NCBI GenBank assembly: GCA_027924585.1
Contig: BSBM01000125.1
Span: 4,717,001-4,781,000 of the forward strand
Source: Larix kaempferi
Taxonomy: Eukaryota > Streptophyta > Pinopsida > Pinales > Pinaceae
Length of the DNA: 64,000 bases
Direction: 5' to 3'
Within the stretch, counting starts at the first letter, position 1. Each line of letters opens with the position of its first letter. The notes beneath the pieces were generated by a model, which searched no databases, was not told the origin of the DNA, and saw only the letters and a list, made by a program, of their open reading frames with translations. The translations under genes were made by a program, and so were the position numbers. Below are positions 47,917 through 59,394 of this stretch, in pieces.

Positions 47917-49915
47917 TTGGAGACGCAGTGCCTCTTTCACCTGCTGAACGTATTTACGAGGCTATCCAATCAGCACCAGAGGACCACCTAACCATGGCCT
48001 CCCTATCTTGTTCTCTACAACGGGCATCATCCCTACCCGACCTCTTACTTCAAACTTTTCATTCAGATGAGTCCATCATGGAAGTTATGAATCTTGATGA
48101 TGGCCCGTGGGATGACCTTCACCATAGGTCCTCTTTTCTTCCACCATTGCAGTACATAGAGAACAACATTCACACCATCTTTTTCCCGGATATCTACCCG
48201 TTCCCTCATTCTCCCATACTTACATGTATTTCAGACACTAAGGGTAACTTGGCCAACATTGAGCCTACCACCTCGGTAGACATCTCGGTAAAACCTGGTG
48301 TAGTGGAACACATTCGCATAGGCCAGAAGTGTTCCCCTGAAGAAATAGCTATGGGCACGGCCTTATTCAAGTAATTTCGAGATGTATTCGCTTGGTCCTA
48401 TGAGGAGATGCCTGGGATAGACCCCATGATTGTTTCTCACGAAATAAAAACCTATCCTGACATCAAACTTGTACGTCAAAAGTTGCAACCGGTACACCCC
48501 CGAAAGACTGCAACGATCAAGGCAGAGATTGAAAAGCTCTTAAAGGTTGGATTCATCTATCCTGTCCCGTTGACGGATTGGGTCTCAAACGTCATCCCTG
48601 TGAACAAAAAGCAGGGCACCATTCGCATCTATGTTTATTATCGGGACCTTAACAAGTCTTGTCCAAAGGACAACTACCCGACCCCGTTCATTGACTAGAT
48701 TATCGACAATTGTGCCGAAAGCGTCATCTTTTCATTCATGGATGGATTTTCTGGTTACAACCAGATTGAGATCAACCCAGCCCACCAACATAAGATGGCT
48801 TTCATCTATCCTTGGGGGACGTTTACATATCGAAAACTCCCGTTTGGCCTTGAAAACGCTGGCGCCACATTCCATCGAGCCATGTCGTATGCCTTCCTTG
48901 ATATTAAGGACTTTGTGGAACCTTACCTAGATGATCTCTCTGCTCATTCAAAGCAGCGTGAGTTCCACATGGATCATCTGATGACCATTTTCCTCAGATG
49001 CAGACGGTACAACATCCATCTGAATCCTCACAAGTGTATATTTTGCGTTGAATCTGGATGCCTCTTAGGATTTATAGTCTCGAAGGATGGGATCTGCATC
49101 GATCCCTTAAAGGTGGAGGCTATTGTCAACCTACCACCTCCCACCACTGTGACGAAACTTCAAAGTCTCCAAGGGAAGGCAACTTATTTAAGACGTTTTG
49201 TTTGTAATTTCGCGAAAAAGACTAAAGGGTACATGAGGTTGCTTAAGAAGGACGTCTCGTTCATCTGGGACGATCAAGCTCAAAAATCCTTCAACAGCAT
49301 CAAACATGCCATCACGCATGCCCCTGTAATCCAACCACCGAATGATTTCCGAGATTACATCTTATACCTCGCTGCTTCTGCTACTACTATCGCCATGGTT
49401 TTGGTACAGGAGGACCAAAATGCCCAAGAACATGTAATATACTATGCAAGTAAGGGTCTCACTAACACTGAAACTAGATATTCACATGTCGAAAAACTTG
49501 CTTTCGCAGCGGTCATCGTCGTCTTAAGGTTCCGACACTACATCCTGCTCCGCACCACCACCATCATCGCAGACTCGAACCCCATGTACCACGTACTGAC
49601 ACGTCAAGTGCTAGGGGGCAAGTATTCACGCTAGATCGTGATACTACAAGAATTCGATCTTCTTTTCGAGAAAGCCAAGTCCAAAAAGTCCTTGGTGTTT
49701 GCTGAGCTGATTTGTGACTTTCCCCGTGCCGATGTAGAAGTTGAGCACAATGACTCTTTTCCAGATGAGTCACTGTTTCTCATCAGTACGACCGATCTGT
49801 GGTATGGAGATATTTCTTTATATCTTCAAACCCAACACTTCAACCCTCAACTCTCTCGCGATGACCGTCGTCGAATTCGTCACCGTGCAAAGTATTATCT
49901 GATCATCAGTGACAC
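47917..49915 (+). pseudogene. Reverse transcriptase and RNase H of element D
   Basis: One frame with stops at 48372, 48696 and 49632. Motifs: VHPRKTATIKAEIEKLL, YYRDLNKSCPKDNYPTPF, FSGYNQIEI, PWGTFTYRKLPFGL and catalytic YLDD in VEPYLDDLSAHS. RNase H: DYILYLAASATTIAMVLVQE, YYASKGLTNTETRYS. The RNase H end passes into the integrase linker (FDLLFEKAKSKKSLVFAELI). Stops at 48696 (Gln usual) and 49632 (Trp usual) fit CAG-to-TAG and TGG-to-TAG changes. Confidence 0.85.
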
Positions 49916-51042
49916 TTTTACTGCCGTGGCATTTATTCCATTCTTCGACATTGTCTAACTCACGATGAGGCTGAACGCATTCTGAATGACTGCATGTTGG
50001 GGCGTGTGGCGGTCACCTCTCTGGGATGGCTACAGCCCAGAAAATTTTGCGCATAGAATATTATTGACCTACTATCTTCAAAGATTGTATTGAGGCCATG
50101 AAAATATGTCCTCCATGCCAACACTTCCATACGAAGAAGCGCACCCATCCCGCCCCGTTACACCCAATTATTGCCGTGGGCCCCTTTGCAAAATGGGGCA
50201 TCGATTTTATGCATTGTAAACCTACCTCGACCGGGGGGCATAGCTACATCATCATAGCTATGGATTACTTCACAAAGTGGGTTGAGGCAATGCCTACATA
50301 CCAAAACGATGGCATAACCGCCGCACTCTTCATGTTCAATCATGTAATAGCACGGTTTGGAGTTCCTCAGGCTATAGTTACCAATCACGGTTCTCACTTT
50401 CAGAACCATATGGTTGATGAACTGAGTGATAGATTGGGTTTTCGACATGAAAACTCAAAACCTTACTACCTGCAGTCCAATGGACAGGTCGAGGCCATTA
50501 ACAAGGTCTTGAAAACTATGGTCCAACGGATGGTTGGTACACACAAGTCCAACTGGCATAATATGCTCTTTTCAGCATTATGGGCCTACAGAACCTCCGT
50601 TAAAACCACCACAGTTTTCACTTCTTTCCAAATGGTGTATGGATTGGAAGCTGTCCTGCCTATAGAGTGCGAAATTCCATCTCTCCAACTCGCTGTCGAA
50701 CTTCTTCCTAACAATACTGACGAGGAAGAACGTTTCCTGTACTTAGCAAAACTTAACGAATCTCGCCGAGATGCTGCTCTTGCTAATGAAGCACACAAGA
50801 AACGCATCAAAGCTCAATACGACAAGTCAGTTGAAACCTGTATATTCAACGAGGGTGACCTGGTCCTCACATACGACCAGAAGCATGACAAACTAGGAGC
50901 AGGAAATTTTGAGTCCATGTGGCACGGACCTTACATCGTCAAACGTGTTTTGGAAAAGGGAGCTTACGAGCTTGAAGATTATGATGGAATATCTTTGGGT
51001 GAACCCCGTAATGGGCTTTACCTGAAGAGGTACTATGCCTGA
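49916..51042 (+). pseudogene. Integrase of element D
   Basis: After a one-base shift near 49915 the zinc part reads THDEAERILNDC and, after another shift, GGHLSGMA, with a TGA where C has a different residue, then CPPCQHFHTKK. From 50098 the frame is open: GIDFMHC (first Asp), VTNHGSHFQNHM where the second catalytic Asp is replaced by Asn, and NGQVEAINKVLK (Glu). The C-terminal domain ends LYLKRYYA at 51042. The Asn suggests loss of activity independently of the stops. Confidence 0.85.
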
Positions 51043-51181
51043 CCCTCTCATGCATAGATTTCCTTGTATATACTGTACATGGCATGCTTGTGTGTTTTTG
51101 TATGGTGTGACGCACTTATTTTTTTAGTGTCTTTAGATCTTGTTTTTCGTTTCTCATACCATGTTCTGTCTACGTGTGTAG

Positions 51182-51595
51182 ATGGAAATGTGTTATGGAT
51201 TCATGGACGGTGCCAGCCAGCATACCCATAACCTTGCCTCGGCAGCCTGGGTACTGTATTCCCCAATAGGTGAGCTCATCAGCTCAGGAGGAATTTGCCT
51301 TGGATTCGCAACCAATAATGACGTAGAGTATCTATCAGTAGTTGGAACCTTAACCGATGCAATTTCCTTGGGTATGAACCACATTGTCATCCACATGGAT
51401 TCTCAACTGGTGGTTTCCCATCTTAACCGAGTTTACATTATTCGTGATCCTACCCTACTCCATCTCTTGAGGCAAGTTCGTCTCTTGGAAAGGTCGTTTG
51501 AAACCATTCAATACCTGCACATTCCACGAGAGTTAAACACAGTCGCTGACTCGATGTCCAACTTCATTCTAGATTGGTACATCGCACACACATGA
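51182..51595 (+). CDS. Extra RNase H (archaeal-like aRNH type) of element D
   Basis: 138 codons, open. RNase HI catalytic set: FMDGAS (Asp), NDVEYLSV (Glu), HMDSQLVV (Asp), VADSMSN (Asp). The end is FILDWYIAH. It lies 139 bp downstream of the integrase stop. The copy in C is the same length and about half identical, so the ORF was kept while both families diverged. Directly before the ATG is a T-rich tract ending GTGTGTAG (51173-51180, with ATG of MEMCYG at 51182), a splice-acceptor-like sequence also present in C. It would give an RNase H acting in trans or a spliced fusion (inference). Confidence 0.75.
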   Translation: MEMCYGFMDGASQHTHNLASAAWVLYSPIGELISSGGICLGFATNNDVEYLSVVGTLTDAISLGMNHIVIHMDSQLVVSHLNRVYIIRDPTLLHLLRQVRLLERSFETIQYLHIPRELNTVADSMSNFILDWYIAHT

Positions 51596-51855
51596 TACTC
51601 ATAACATGTAAATAATGCACTATATAGAAGCAAGCATATAAACAAGATCACATCATTAATTCTTGAAACACATAATATATAAATCACTGCACTGTCTGTA
51701 TATATATATAATCTCAAAAAGGTAGTGTTGATACAAAAATCTAAAGCTCGATAGCTTTCAGTAAGTCTCTACAAAATCTAAAGCTTCACAGCTTTCAGTA
51801 GTACAAAATCTAAGGCCTCTAAGCTCTCAGTACACACACAATGACAACATGTCTC
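51596..51855. other. Spacer between the extra RNase H and the antisense gene of D
   Basis: Convergent 3' ends. A triplicated phrase, ACAAAATCTAAAGC(TTC) with AGCTTTCAGTA, lies at 51735-51835. Confidence 0.6.
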
Positions 51856-53115
51856 CTATCGCCTGGCCCATACAACCCTTGGTGGTCTAGCAGCCCTAGC
51901 CGGTTGAGTCTGGAAACAGTCCACTACTCTCGCAACCTTGTGAAGCAGTGCGTTCAAGCGCGCGGTTGCTCCAACCGTGTGCACCTGCATGGGCCACGGC
52001 ACCTCATCTACTGTCAGCTCAGGAACAGCCAGTGTCAACCCACTCAGGTTGGCATAGACTCTGTCCATCTCCACCATGGCAACATGCACAACTGGATCCA
52101 CCATCGCTCCCTCTCCTCTCTCTCTCCTAGCCAGAAGAGAGGTCCCCACTGGTCGTATAGGCCCCACATCTGCACACACATGTTGTTCACCTATCAGCAC
52201 TATATAAAAAAAAAATGATAAATGCACAAAACTTAAAAAGTTCAAGGTTTGTTTGTTCTTACCGAGGTCTCCCCATGTTGCTCCCTCAAGTAGCGGCAAG
52301 TATGGGTCATCTGTGAAGTCGGTGCCACTATATGGAAGGTCCTCCACCATCAGTAACTGGCCTGCCAACCAAGTGAAGAACTCAGGAGGAAACCCGATGA
52401 TAGGACCTCCACCATGTCGATCCATCACATCGGTCCACTGGGCCATATGTGGATCTTTGAGGTCCCTATCCTCTAGTGGTACTTGAGGACGCAAAAGGGG
52501 AACCCGTTCCAGCAAGAACGGGATCACTATAGAACCATAGCCGAACTATTTGAGCTCTCCTCACCGACACTTTGTCAGTTGAGCTCGCATGTTTGCGAGG
52601 ACCCCCTTGCACCAGTTGAATATCTTTGGAGACAAACAGTCCTCCGCATAAAGCATCTGTGCTCTAGTGGCTAGGTGAGGAGCTTGACTCCCCACCACCC
52701 TCGTAATGGTGAATAAAATGGCCTGCAATGGGCGCTCTCGTAAATCTTTAATGCAAATCTTCCCGCTAGATGCACGGGCATTGGGACCACAATGCTGTCG
52801 GATCAAATCTTCCACAGTTCGATCACTCCCACATGATCCAGTGAGTGTCACATTGTCCCCCCTTCGGGACAAATCAGTTAGAAAATATATGTCCTCGACA
52901 TCTATGTGAAGCTCATTCTCACCAATCAGGAAGTACTGTTGGGCCGCATCCCAAGATTGGAGCATAGGGTTCAGTAGTGGAAGTTGGGATCTCATCCCCC
53001 AAAAGCGGAAGAACTTGAGAAGCCCACAGTTTCTCAAAGCTTCCACATAATGTGGATCGTTTGCAACTTGTTCATCATCTAATTCATGTTCCCTTTCCCG
53101 CCATTCCAAAACCAT
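51856..53115 (-). pseudogene. Antisense two-exon gene of element D, plant-mobile-domain-like
   Basis: ATG at 53115 on the minus strand, opposite to D. Exon 1 (53115-52264) has AAQQYFLIGENELHIDVEDI and YFLTDLSRRGDNVTLTG, which resemble the core of plant mobile domain proteins (acidic start, hydrophobic Asp-Val/Ile, FLTxL, G..V). Two in-frame stops lie at about 52561 (TGA) and 52546 (TAG). Intron 52263/52262-52170, about 93 bp, has GTAAG at the donor and TTTTTTTTTATATAG-like and TGTGTGCAG sequence toward the acceptor; removal keeps the frame. Exon 2 (52169-51856) ends PPRVVWARR. C keeps the acceptor and exon 2. Extra antisense ORFs are known from Tat elements. Confidence 0.6.
52170..52262 (-). 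other. Predicted intron of the antisense gene in D
   Basis: GT at 52262-52261, consensus GTAAGAAC. AG ends at 52170 (GTGTGCAG), with a poly-pyrimidine (T10) stretch inside. Phase 1. It has no stop in the reading frame, so retention is also possible. Element C has the same acceptor context (GTCGCAG, 3738), and upstream of it the frame is not conserved, which supports an intron. Confidence 0.6.
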
Positions 53116-53217
53116 TTTTGATGCTTGGAACCTGTCAACAGGAGGTTTTTAACAATGTTAGGACTTTCTCCACCCACTGGGAGTCTTTCTTTTAAGTTTT
53201 ATTTGAGTTTGGGGATG

Positions 53218-53336
53218 GACGTTGCCATCGTCGCACCCCATTTTTGCAAACAGGGCAACGTCATCGCAATCCATTTATATTCCATTTGCGATGACTCAGT
53301 CTCATCGCAGTTCCCGGAAGGGCCAACTGCGATGAG
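53218..53336. promoter_or_regulatory. Three hairpins upstream of the antisense gene in D
   Basis: GACGTTGCC (53218-53226) pairs with GGCAACGTC (53254-53262). TCATCGCA (53261-53268) pairs with TGCGATGA (53287-53294), extendable to 10 bp. TCATCGCA (53302-53309) pairs with TGCGATGA (53328-53335), extendable to 12 bp. The last two have the same 8-bp stem core and an 18-nt spacing but different loops. They lie 100-220 bp upstream of the antisense ATG. Confidence 0.6.
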
Positions 53337-55495
53337 CCGAGGGCGCAATGGTCCTTCCCAAATCAAGCCAAAACCCAAAAAAATGACTGAAAATCAAAAT
53401 TGTAAACCACTACGATTTTGTTGGCTGAAGTTTAGGGTTACATGTTCTTGACGGCAGGTGAAATGGCTGATCGTAGCTCCCAGAATCGACAAGTGAATAT
53501 CTGGCAGCAAATGGCACTATTCCTCCCAAATTTGGCAAATAGAACAATGGTGACTATATTTGGTTTTTATTTCTATTTTTAACGAAATGGAATATTCCTT
53601 TTTCAAATGTTTGATGCCGTTATGCTATTTGCTATAGTTCGGATCAGTTTTATTATATTTGAACATTCGGTTGACTATTTGACCTAGTTTCCGAGTGTGC
53701 AGGAGTTGTGAAGTGCCTTTCTATGCCATTTTCATATTGGAACGGTCATCTCAGGTATGAACACCCCTTGTGAGTTTTTGTCGTTTACCCATTTTTTCAT
53801 AGATTGCGATTAATGAGCTTACTCTTTGTTCTTTCTCATGCTCTTGAAACTATGAGAATATGTTACCGAGTTACGATTTATCACTTTTCCGGGCTCGTTA
53901 AACTCCTACGGAAAAGGAACCCCTCAGAGTCTAACTTTAAGCTCTTTTCAGGCTCTCAAAATATGAAAAGATTACCAAGCGAACTTGTCGTGTTCATGCT
54001 TGTAAAAGAATTTGAATGGTCGTCTTCCTGGTGATAGTTTACCCCTTTTTTCGGACCAGGGGGCACTAGTTACGAAAAAGGTATACTCCAGCGAATCATG
54101 ACTGGAAGAGTCCTCTCCCACATTGTTTTACCCTTTTTCGGGCGATGAGACTAACTTTACGAAAAAGGACCGTTGGAGTCTTCTTTAGTTCTTTTCAGAC
54201 TCTCTAAACATGAAATGACGACCGAGTTTACCTTCTATGGACTCGTTAAACTCTTACATTGAAGGGCCCACCATGGGACGAACCCCTCCTATCCCAGGTT
54301 CGGAAAATATTTGGGATTGGACTCATCTATGAGATGAGCTATACTGAGAATCTGGTTACCCTCATCAAGCTCATAAAAAACACATGAGGCACTCATCGTT
54401 CATGATGGGGAAAAAAGGAAAGCTTTTGTGTTACGTACCTTGTTAGTGGCAGTATTTAGTCATTCTTGAACATGGCACTCATCTGCATTTGCATACAGGA
54501 CTTGGATCATTTGTTTGTCCTCGAGTTCCACTTATTTCCTAAGTCTTGTTACTCCTTTGAATCATTCAAAGAAAGCTTCCATCATCAGTCGCCTTAGGAA
54601 TTTGTGTCGCACTCGTCATGTCAATACTGCCAAGTCATGCCATGCCCATGTTCAAGAATATGTCCATCATTTATCATCTGCAGTCAGTACACCTGCCACC
54701 ATGTCGGTCTCCTCTGAGTCAGTCTTGCATGTGACTGTACCATCCGACCTACTCTATAAATTTTTATCGTGTTTCATGTCGATTTATGGGGGATTCATCA
54801 TGGCCCTCCTTCGACGGATTCATCCTTGTCGACTTCAACTCATCATCCGAGGATTGAATGTAGAAACCAATCAAGTACCTTGGCCTTGCATGCCTCAATG
54901 GTAGGTTACGTCGCTTTCAACATGAGCTTACATCATTGAGTCTTGATTGAAATATTTCATCTTGCGTTCGACTTCAACTCATTTATTCACGCTCGATGAT
55001 ATGTACTGTGATACCTTGGGAATCATTGACATCAATGGTGATCTCCCTCGCGCTTGTTAATGGTTTACATCAATGGCCGGTAATCAAGTGGTTTATACCA
55101 TGTTCGACATCAAGACATTTGTAATCACATGGATAGATTCGTATCATTGCAGGTTCAGCTTGAAGACCCTGGGAAGTCATGTTTTACCCAGGTTGCGATG
55201 GAGTTTGTATTGAGTTATATCACACGGATCCACATTTGTATTGGTCGTGGCTGTGTTATCATCTCATCATGGATCTACGCTTGTGTCTAGTAGCCATGAT
55301 TGTGTTCAGCCGTTCATTACTACCATGGATCTGCATTGTATTGGTCAGCAGCCATGTTGTACTTCATATAAGATTGTCAATTCAGAGTCAGTTGTACGGT
55401 AGCAGAGTCCTTCGTCCGACAAGTCTATTTCCATTTCTTCTATCAAAGCACTTCACCTGTCTATCTTCAATAGCTTCATTCTTTGGGGGGCATTC
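53337..55495 (+). other. 3' non-coding region of D
   Basis: About 2.2 kb. No supported gene. CCGAGTTACGATTTATC and CTCGTTAAACTC phrases recur near 53870-54250, a degenerate internal repeat. The tract TTTGGGGGGCATTC ending at 55495 is the polypurine tract. Confidence 0.6.
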
Positions 55496-56395
55496 TGTTA
55501 CACCCAAAATCTACCCATCATGAGATTCAATGTATACACCCCTGAAGGTATCTTGACTGAGTAATTAGCCTGGGAGGATTTGTACCCAGTTGTACCAGGT
55601 TTTGAGAGGTCATCACAGGTTGCAGTCATGTAACATGGGACATCGCAGCTTGCTTCATTGCATGGTGCATCGAAGTCAGTTAATGGGAAAAAATAGCTTC
55701 TTCGAGGTTCTTCTCAAAACTTGCTGACTTGGGGCCTTATCCCTGACCTCTAGGGGAGTTGGTACTCGATTCCTAACACCTTGGGAGGATCCCCTATCTC
55801 TCTCCTACCATATCTCAACCTATCCCATCCATACCCTATCCACTTAGTCCTATATAAGAGAAGCTCTACCCCTCTCCAAGGGGAGGAAGTCTATGGTGTC
55901 TACATGTTGGTGAAATCACTCTTGAGAGATCTCTACTCATCCTTGAGAGACTCAAGCTTCCTTAGGAGGAAATGGAAAATGGCTTTGTTGGAGAAGGGCT
56001 GCAGCGTTAAGCCTCGGTTGTAGTTCGATATCTCTGCTATGTACTTCCCTATTTTTACAGTAATACAAATGCTTTCCACCAATATTGTTCATGTGTGTAA
56101 TGATATTGAGTAGTTTACCTGCTTAACTGTTCACTTAGATCTCTTATTGTATAGATGCCCTTTACTTGTTTCTCTTATTTCTTGTCTTGACAGGTCTTGC
56201 AGCTTCGATTTGATGACCGTGAGACGTGGAGCAACATTCAGGAGAAAGGATAGCGAAGTGAAAGGTAAGACATCTAGTACTCAATCCTTATGTAGATCTA
56301 GGAGATGCATTTGTAGCCTATCTTATTTGTTCTAGACTCGCATTGAGCTAGGGAGATCCTGCTCACGTCCGCTCGAGTGGATTGTCCGATAAACA
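55496..56395 (+). repeat. 3' LTR of D (900 bp)
   Basis: Pairs with 40978-41877. TATA box TATATAA at 55851-55857. Substitutions concentrate in the CG/CA-rich block 55610-55680. Confidence 0.93.
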
Positions 56396-58106
56396 CAAGG
56401 TGATGAAATCCAAGTCAAACAATACGAAATGAGAGACCAAAGTGGAAGGATATCCCTCTACCGAAAGGGATACTGGGTAAATGAGCCCTAGAATAAAAGT
56501 CACTAAGCTACCTCGTTCATGACACGTCCGAGAAGGTTAACTGAAGCTTCTTCCTTTGAGCCCTTGTATCACCTGTATGGAAAATACAAGGAAGACAATG
56601 GATATATGTCCTTAGGCACTAAGTGGAGTGCAGTATTCCACAAAGTTCGTTTGGAACCTGTCCTCGTTGCTTACCCCCGTGGAACATGAGGCCCTCTCAA
56701 CAAACTGGTCGATGACCGTGTCAATAAGTAATAGAGGATTTTAGTACCCTAGAGGACAACAACTATGTTTCAGATGAAAAGTGACAAGGGGGAATTGTTT
56801 GGATTCATATCCCCGGTGTCCTACCTAACTAACAAATTATTTGTATCCTCAAGTGAGGTTAATATGTGCTGAGTTAGGGAGATAAATTTTAGTGGTTTGT
56901 TGTCTTACTCAATCGGGTAAATGGAAGTGGAACTGGATGGTGTTGTGACTTGAATCAACCATGCATATGCAAATGAATCAAATATGCTTTTATCTTCGAT
57001 GAATATCTAGCTACAGTAAGGAGAGAGTTCTTCGATCCTAAAAGAAAAATGCAAATGCAAACTTTCTCAAAGATGAAAACCACTCAATTTTTTTGTTTTT
57101 TATGTGCCAAAAAAGTACTCTTTCAAATTAAATGAATCCAACAAATCTTTTTCTAGTTCTAACGAGAAAAATGCATGACAAGTGAGAACGGATAGATGCC
57201 TTCTAAATGCAAAAAGAACTTTGATCTTTTCAACAAAAGAGAAAGAAAACTTCAAAAAAGTTCTTCAATACCAATTTTATGAAAAAAGATGTAAATATGC
57301 TTTTTCAAAACAATATAATCTTACCAATACTGTAATCAAGGATTCAAATGTATAAGATAAAATGACCTTGAATGTTCAGAAATGACCAATATTTGCAAAT
57401 ATGTCAAGAAGGTAAATGACCTATTTACTATGTCACATAAACTCATAAAATCCAAACCTAAAAGATGAATGACGCAAACCAATACAACTTGCAACCTTGC
57501 TTATGGATATCAGGGTGAGTGTGTAGACTAAGTGCATGGAATGATGGGTGTGTAGGCAACACTAAAAACAATGACCTAGTTAATACTCTGCTCAAAGTGT
57601 CTACAAAGGGATCCTGAAAATCAAGCGAAGGTTTCAAAGGTTCCAAAAATAAACAAAATGCAAGTGATGTAGTGCAATCATACAGGTCACACAAGTCTGA
57701 CCACTGTCAGCAAAAGAAAGTTGGGGCAGAAGATCAGAAACCAAATGTCATGAACTAAACAAAAGACCAAAAATTAGCTTGTCACGGAGAATTTTTCGTG
57801 GGTCTATAGGCAGTCCAGGCGCAAAAATTGGGGATTTTCGCATTCTGCAAACAACTGGGGCACGAAAATTTAAGAATTTTCACACTGGTAAGTATGGGTA
57901 GGGCGTGAAAATCTACAGTGAGGGAATGAAGAGCGAAATTTAAGAAAAAAATTTGATCTTTCTCGGGTTTTGCAGACCTAGGGGACAAAGTGTCGAGGTT
58001 CAACTTAATTTCATAGGTTCAATGATGAAAAATATGTAGAGAACAAGGGATTTAAGTGAAAATAAAAACCAAATTTCACAATCAAAAAATAATAAAATCT
58101 AGATCT
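56396..58106 (-). other. Leader of element C
   Basis: 1.7 kb of non-coding DNA between the D insertion and the C primer binding site. At 57780-57920 it has a set of GCGCAAAAAT / GGCACGAAAAT / GGGCGTGAAAAT motifs like those in the C LTR. Nothing coding is recognised. Confidence 0.6.
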
Positions 58107-58124
58107 AAGCCAGCGAAGTCGCCA
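58107..58124 (-). other. Primer binding site of element C
   Basis: TGGCGACTTCGCTGGCTT on the minus strand, 5 nt (GAAAA) after the LTR end ACCACA. Compare TGGTGACTCGACTGGGAC at 3606. Confidence 0.65.
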
Positions 58125-58266
58125 TTTTCTGTGGTAGAAATTTCCTCCTATGGATAAGAAGAGGTTCCCTTAGATCAAACTGAGATTAAGTACGTCTAAT
58201 CTAAGATGGTATACAACAAATGCTACCTTAAATCTCTAAATCTAATCAATGCATACGATTTGTAAT

Positions 58267-58829
58267 TCTTGAGATATTGTAACTTCAAAGAATATTATAT
58301 TTGTACTTTATTATTCCAGAGATGTTTATTCCTCCATCAGATTGTGGTAACTTGGGTTATTAGACTTCCCTAGTGGGGGTCGGCCCTGTATGTGTTATGT
58401 GGGTCAAAGGGTTATTAGACCACCCTAGAGGGGTCGGCCCAATCAGTTGTAGTGGGGTATTCAACCCATTGGTTAAATATGAGCCTACATGTTTTGTGTA
58501 AAAGACAAGTCGGAGTAGTGTATAAATAGAGGAGGTGTATTCCTCATTTTACACACACTCACTCACTTGAGAGTGGCACACTTGTGGAGGAGAGGTCTTC
58601 TATGGAGAAGGAGGAGATTATGCTCAGGGTTACATCTTTGTATATTGCTGGTCATCTATATTGAGGAAGCTTTACTGGGTTTTCTACCCCATGAGGGTTT
58701 CCCAGGATAAATTTGTGTCTCTTGTGTTTATGTTGTGCTTGTTATTTCTTCAGTGATCCTGTATATGCTATTATTGTGAAATGGAATGCAATGCTGCTAT
58801 TTTTTGTCTTAGCATATTAAATCTTAACA
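58267..58829 (+). repeat. Solo LTR of a copia element related to E
   Basis: 563 bp ending TCTTAACA. It shares with the E LTR the TTGTAACTTC start block, TTATTCCTC, GGGGTCGGCCCTG, TATAAATAGAG, AGAGTGGCACAC and the GGGTTT end region, but is clearly another subfamily. Flanks are GTAAT (58262-58266) and GGAAT (58830-58834), a one-mismatch duplication; the intact left LTR of C reads GATTTGGAATGA at this site. Internal recombination removed the rest of the element. Confidence 0.8.
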
Positions 58830-59394
58830 GGAATGAGTCTAAAGGGGAAGAGTTTAACTCACTTTTAAGCCAGACATTCGTTTAGCTCCCAGCTCCTATC
58901 TTGAATTCCACAAGCAGAACCTGTTTGGGATTGAACAAGAAATCAACGAAACCAATATCCAAATATATCGTGTGCTAGGTTAGATTTAAATCAACTCAAA
59001 TACATTTCATGTTCATGACTGAGACACAATACACAAAATGGAGAAATAAGACAAGTTATTATTAAATGGAAACTTAATGAAACTTACAAACTGATTCCTT
59101 GATGTCCAAGCAACCTCCAGCTCCAAAGCTTCCTCCCTTTTGCTATATCTGCAAACCTTCTAGGATCATAGTTTTGATACCCCAAGTTGTCCTCCCTTTG
59201 GCTCATGGATGGCCTCTCCTTTATATCATTTAGGAAGCCAACCATATGGAGAGGAAGGTGGATCTAGGTGACAGTTTAGTGGATCAGTCAGGCTAAACAA
59301 GGAGGATAGGTTAGGATCGAATTAGAGGTTGCAATCCAAAGGAAATCTCCCAGAAGGTAAGATCCAAAATCCATGCAAAGGGTTGTTATTGAGA

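Larger units (their letters stand above)
40978..56395 (+). mobile_element. Element D: 15.4-kb Tat-type Ty3/gypsy retrotransposon
   Basis: Bounded by TGTTACACCC and GATAAACA, with perfect duplications CAAGG (40973-40977, 56396-56400). LTRs are 900 bp each and differ at about 50 positions by eye. Order: LTR, primer binding site, 2.2-kb leader, long Gag with proline/glycine-rich N-terminus, protease, reverse transcriptase, RNase H, integrase, extra RNase H, an antisense intron-containing gene, 2.4 kb of non-coding DNA, polypurine tract, LTR. Stops and frameshifts make it defective. Tat relationship is inferred from the extra RNase H, the large size, and the FSGYN/YLDD motifs. Confidence 0.9.
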
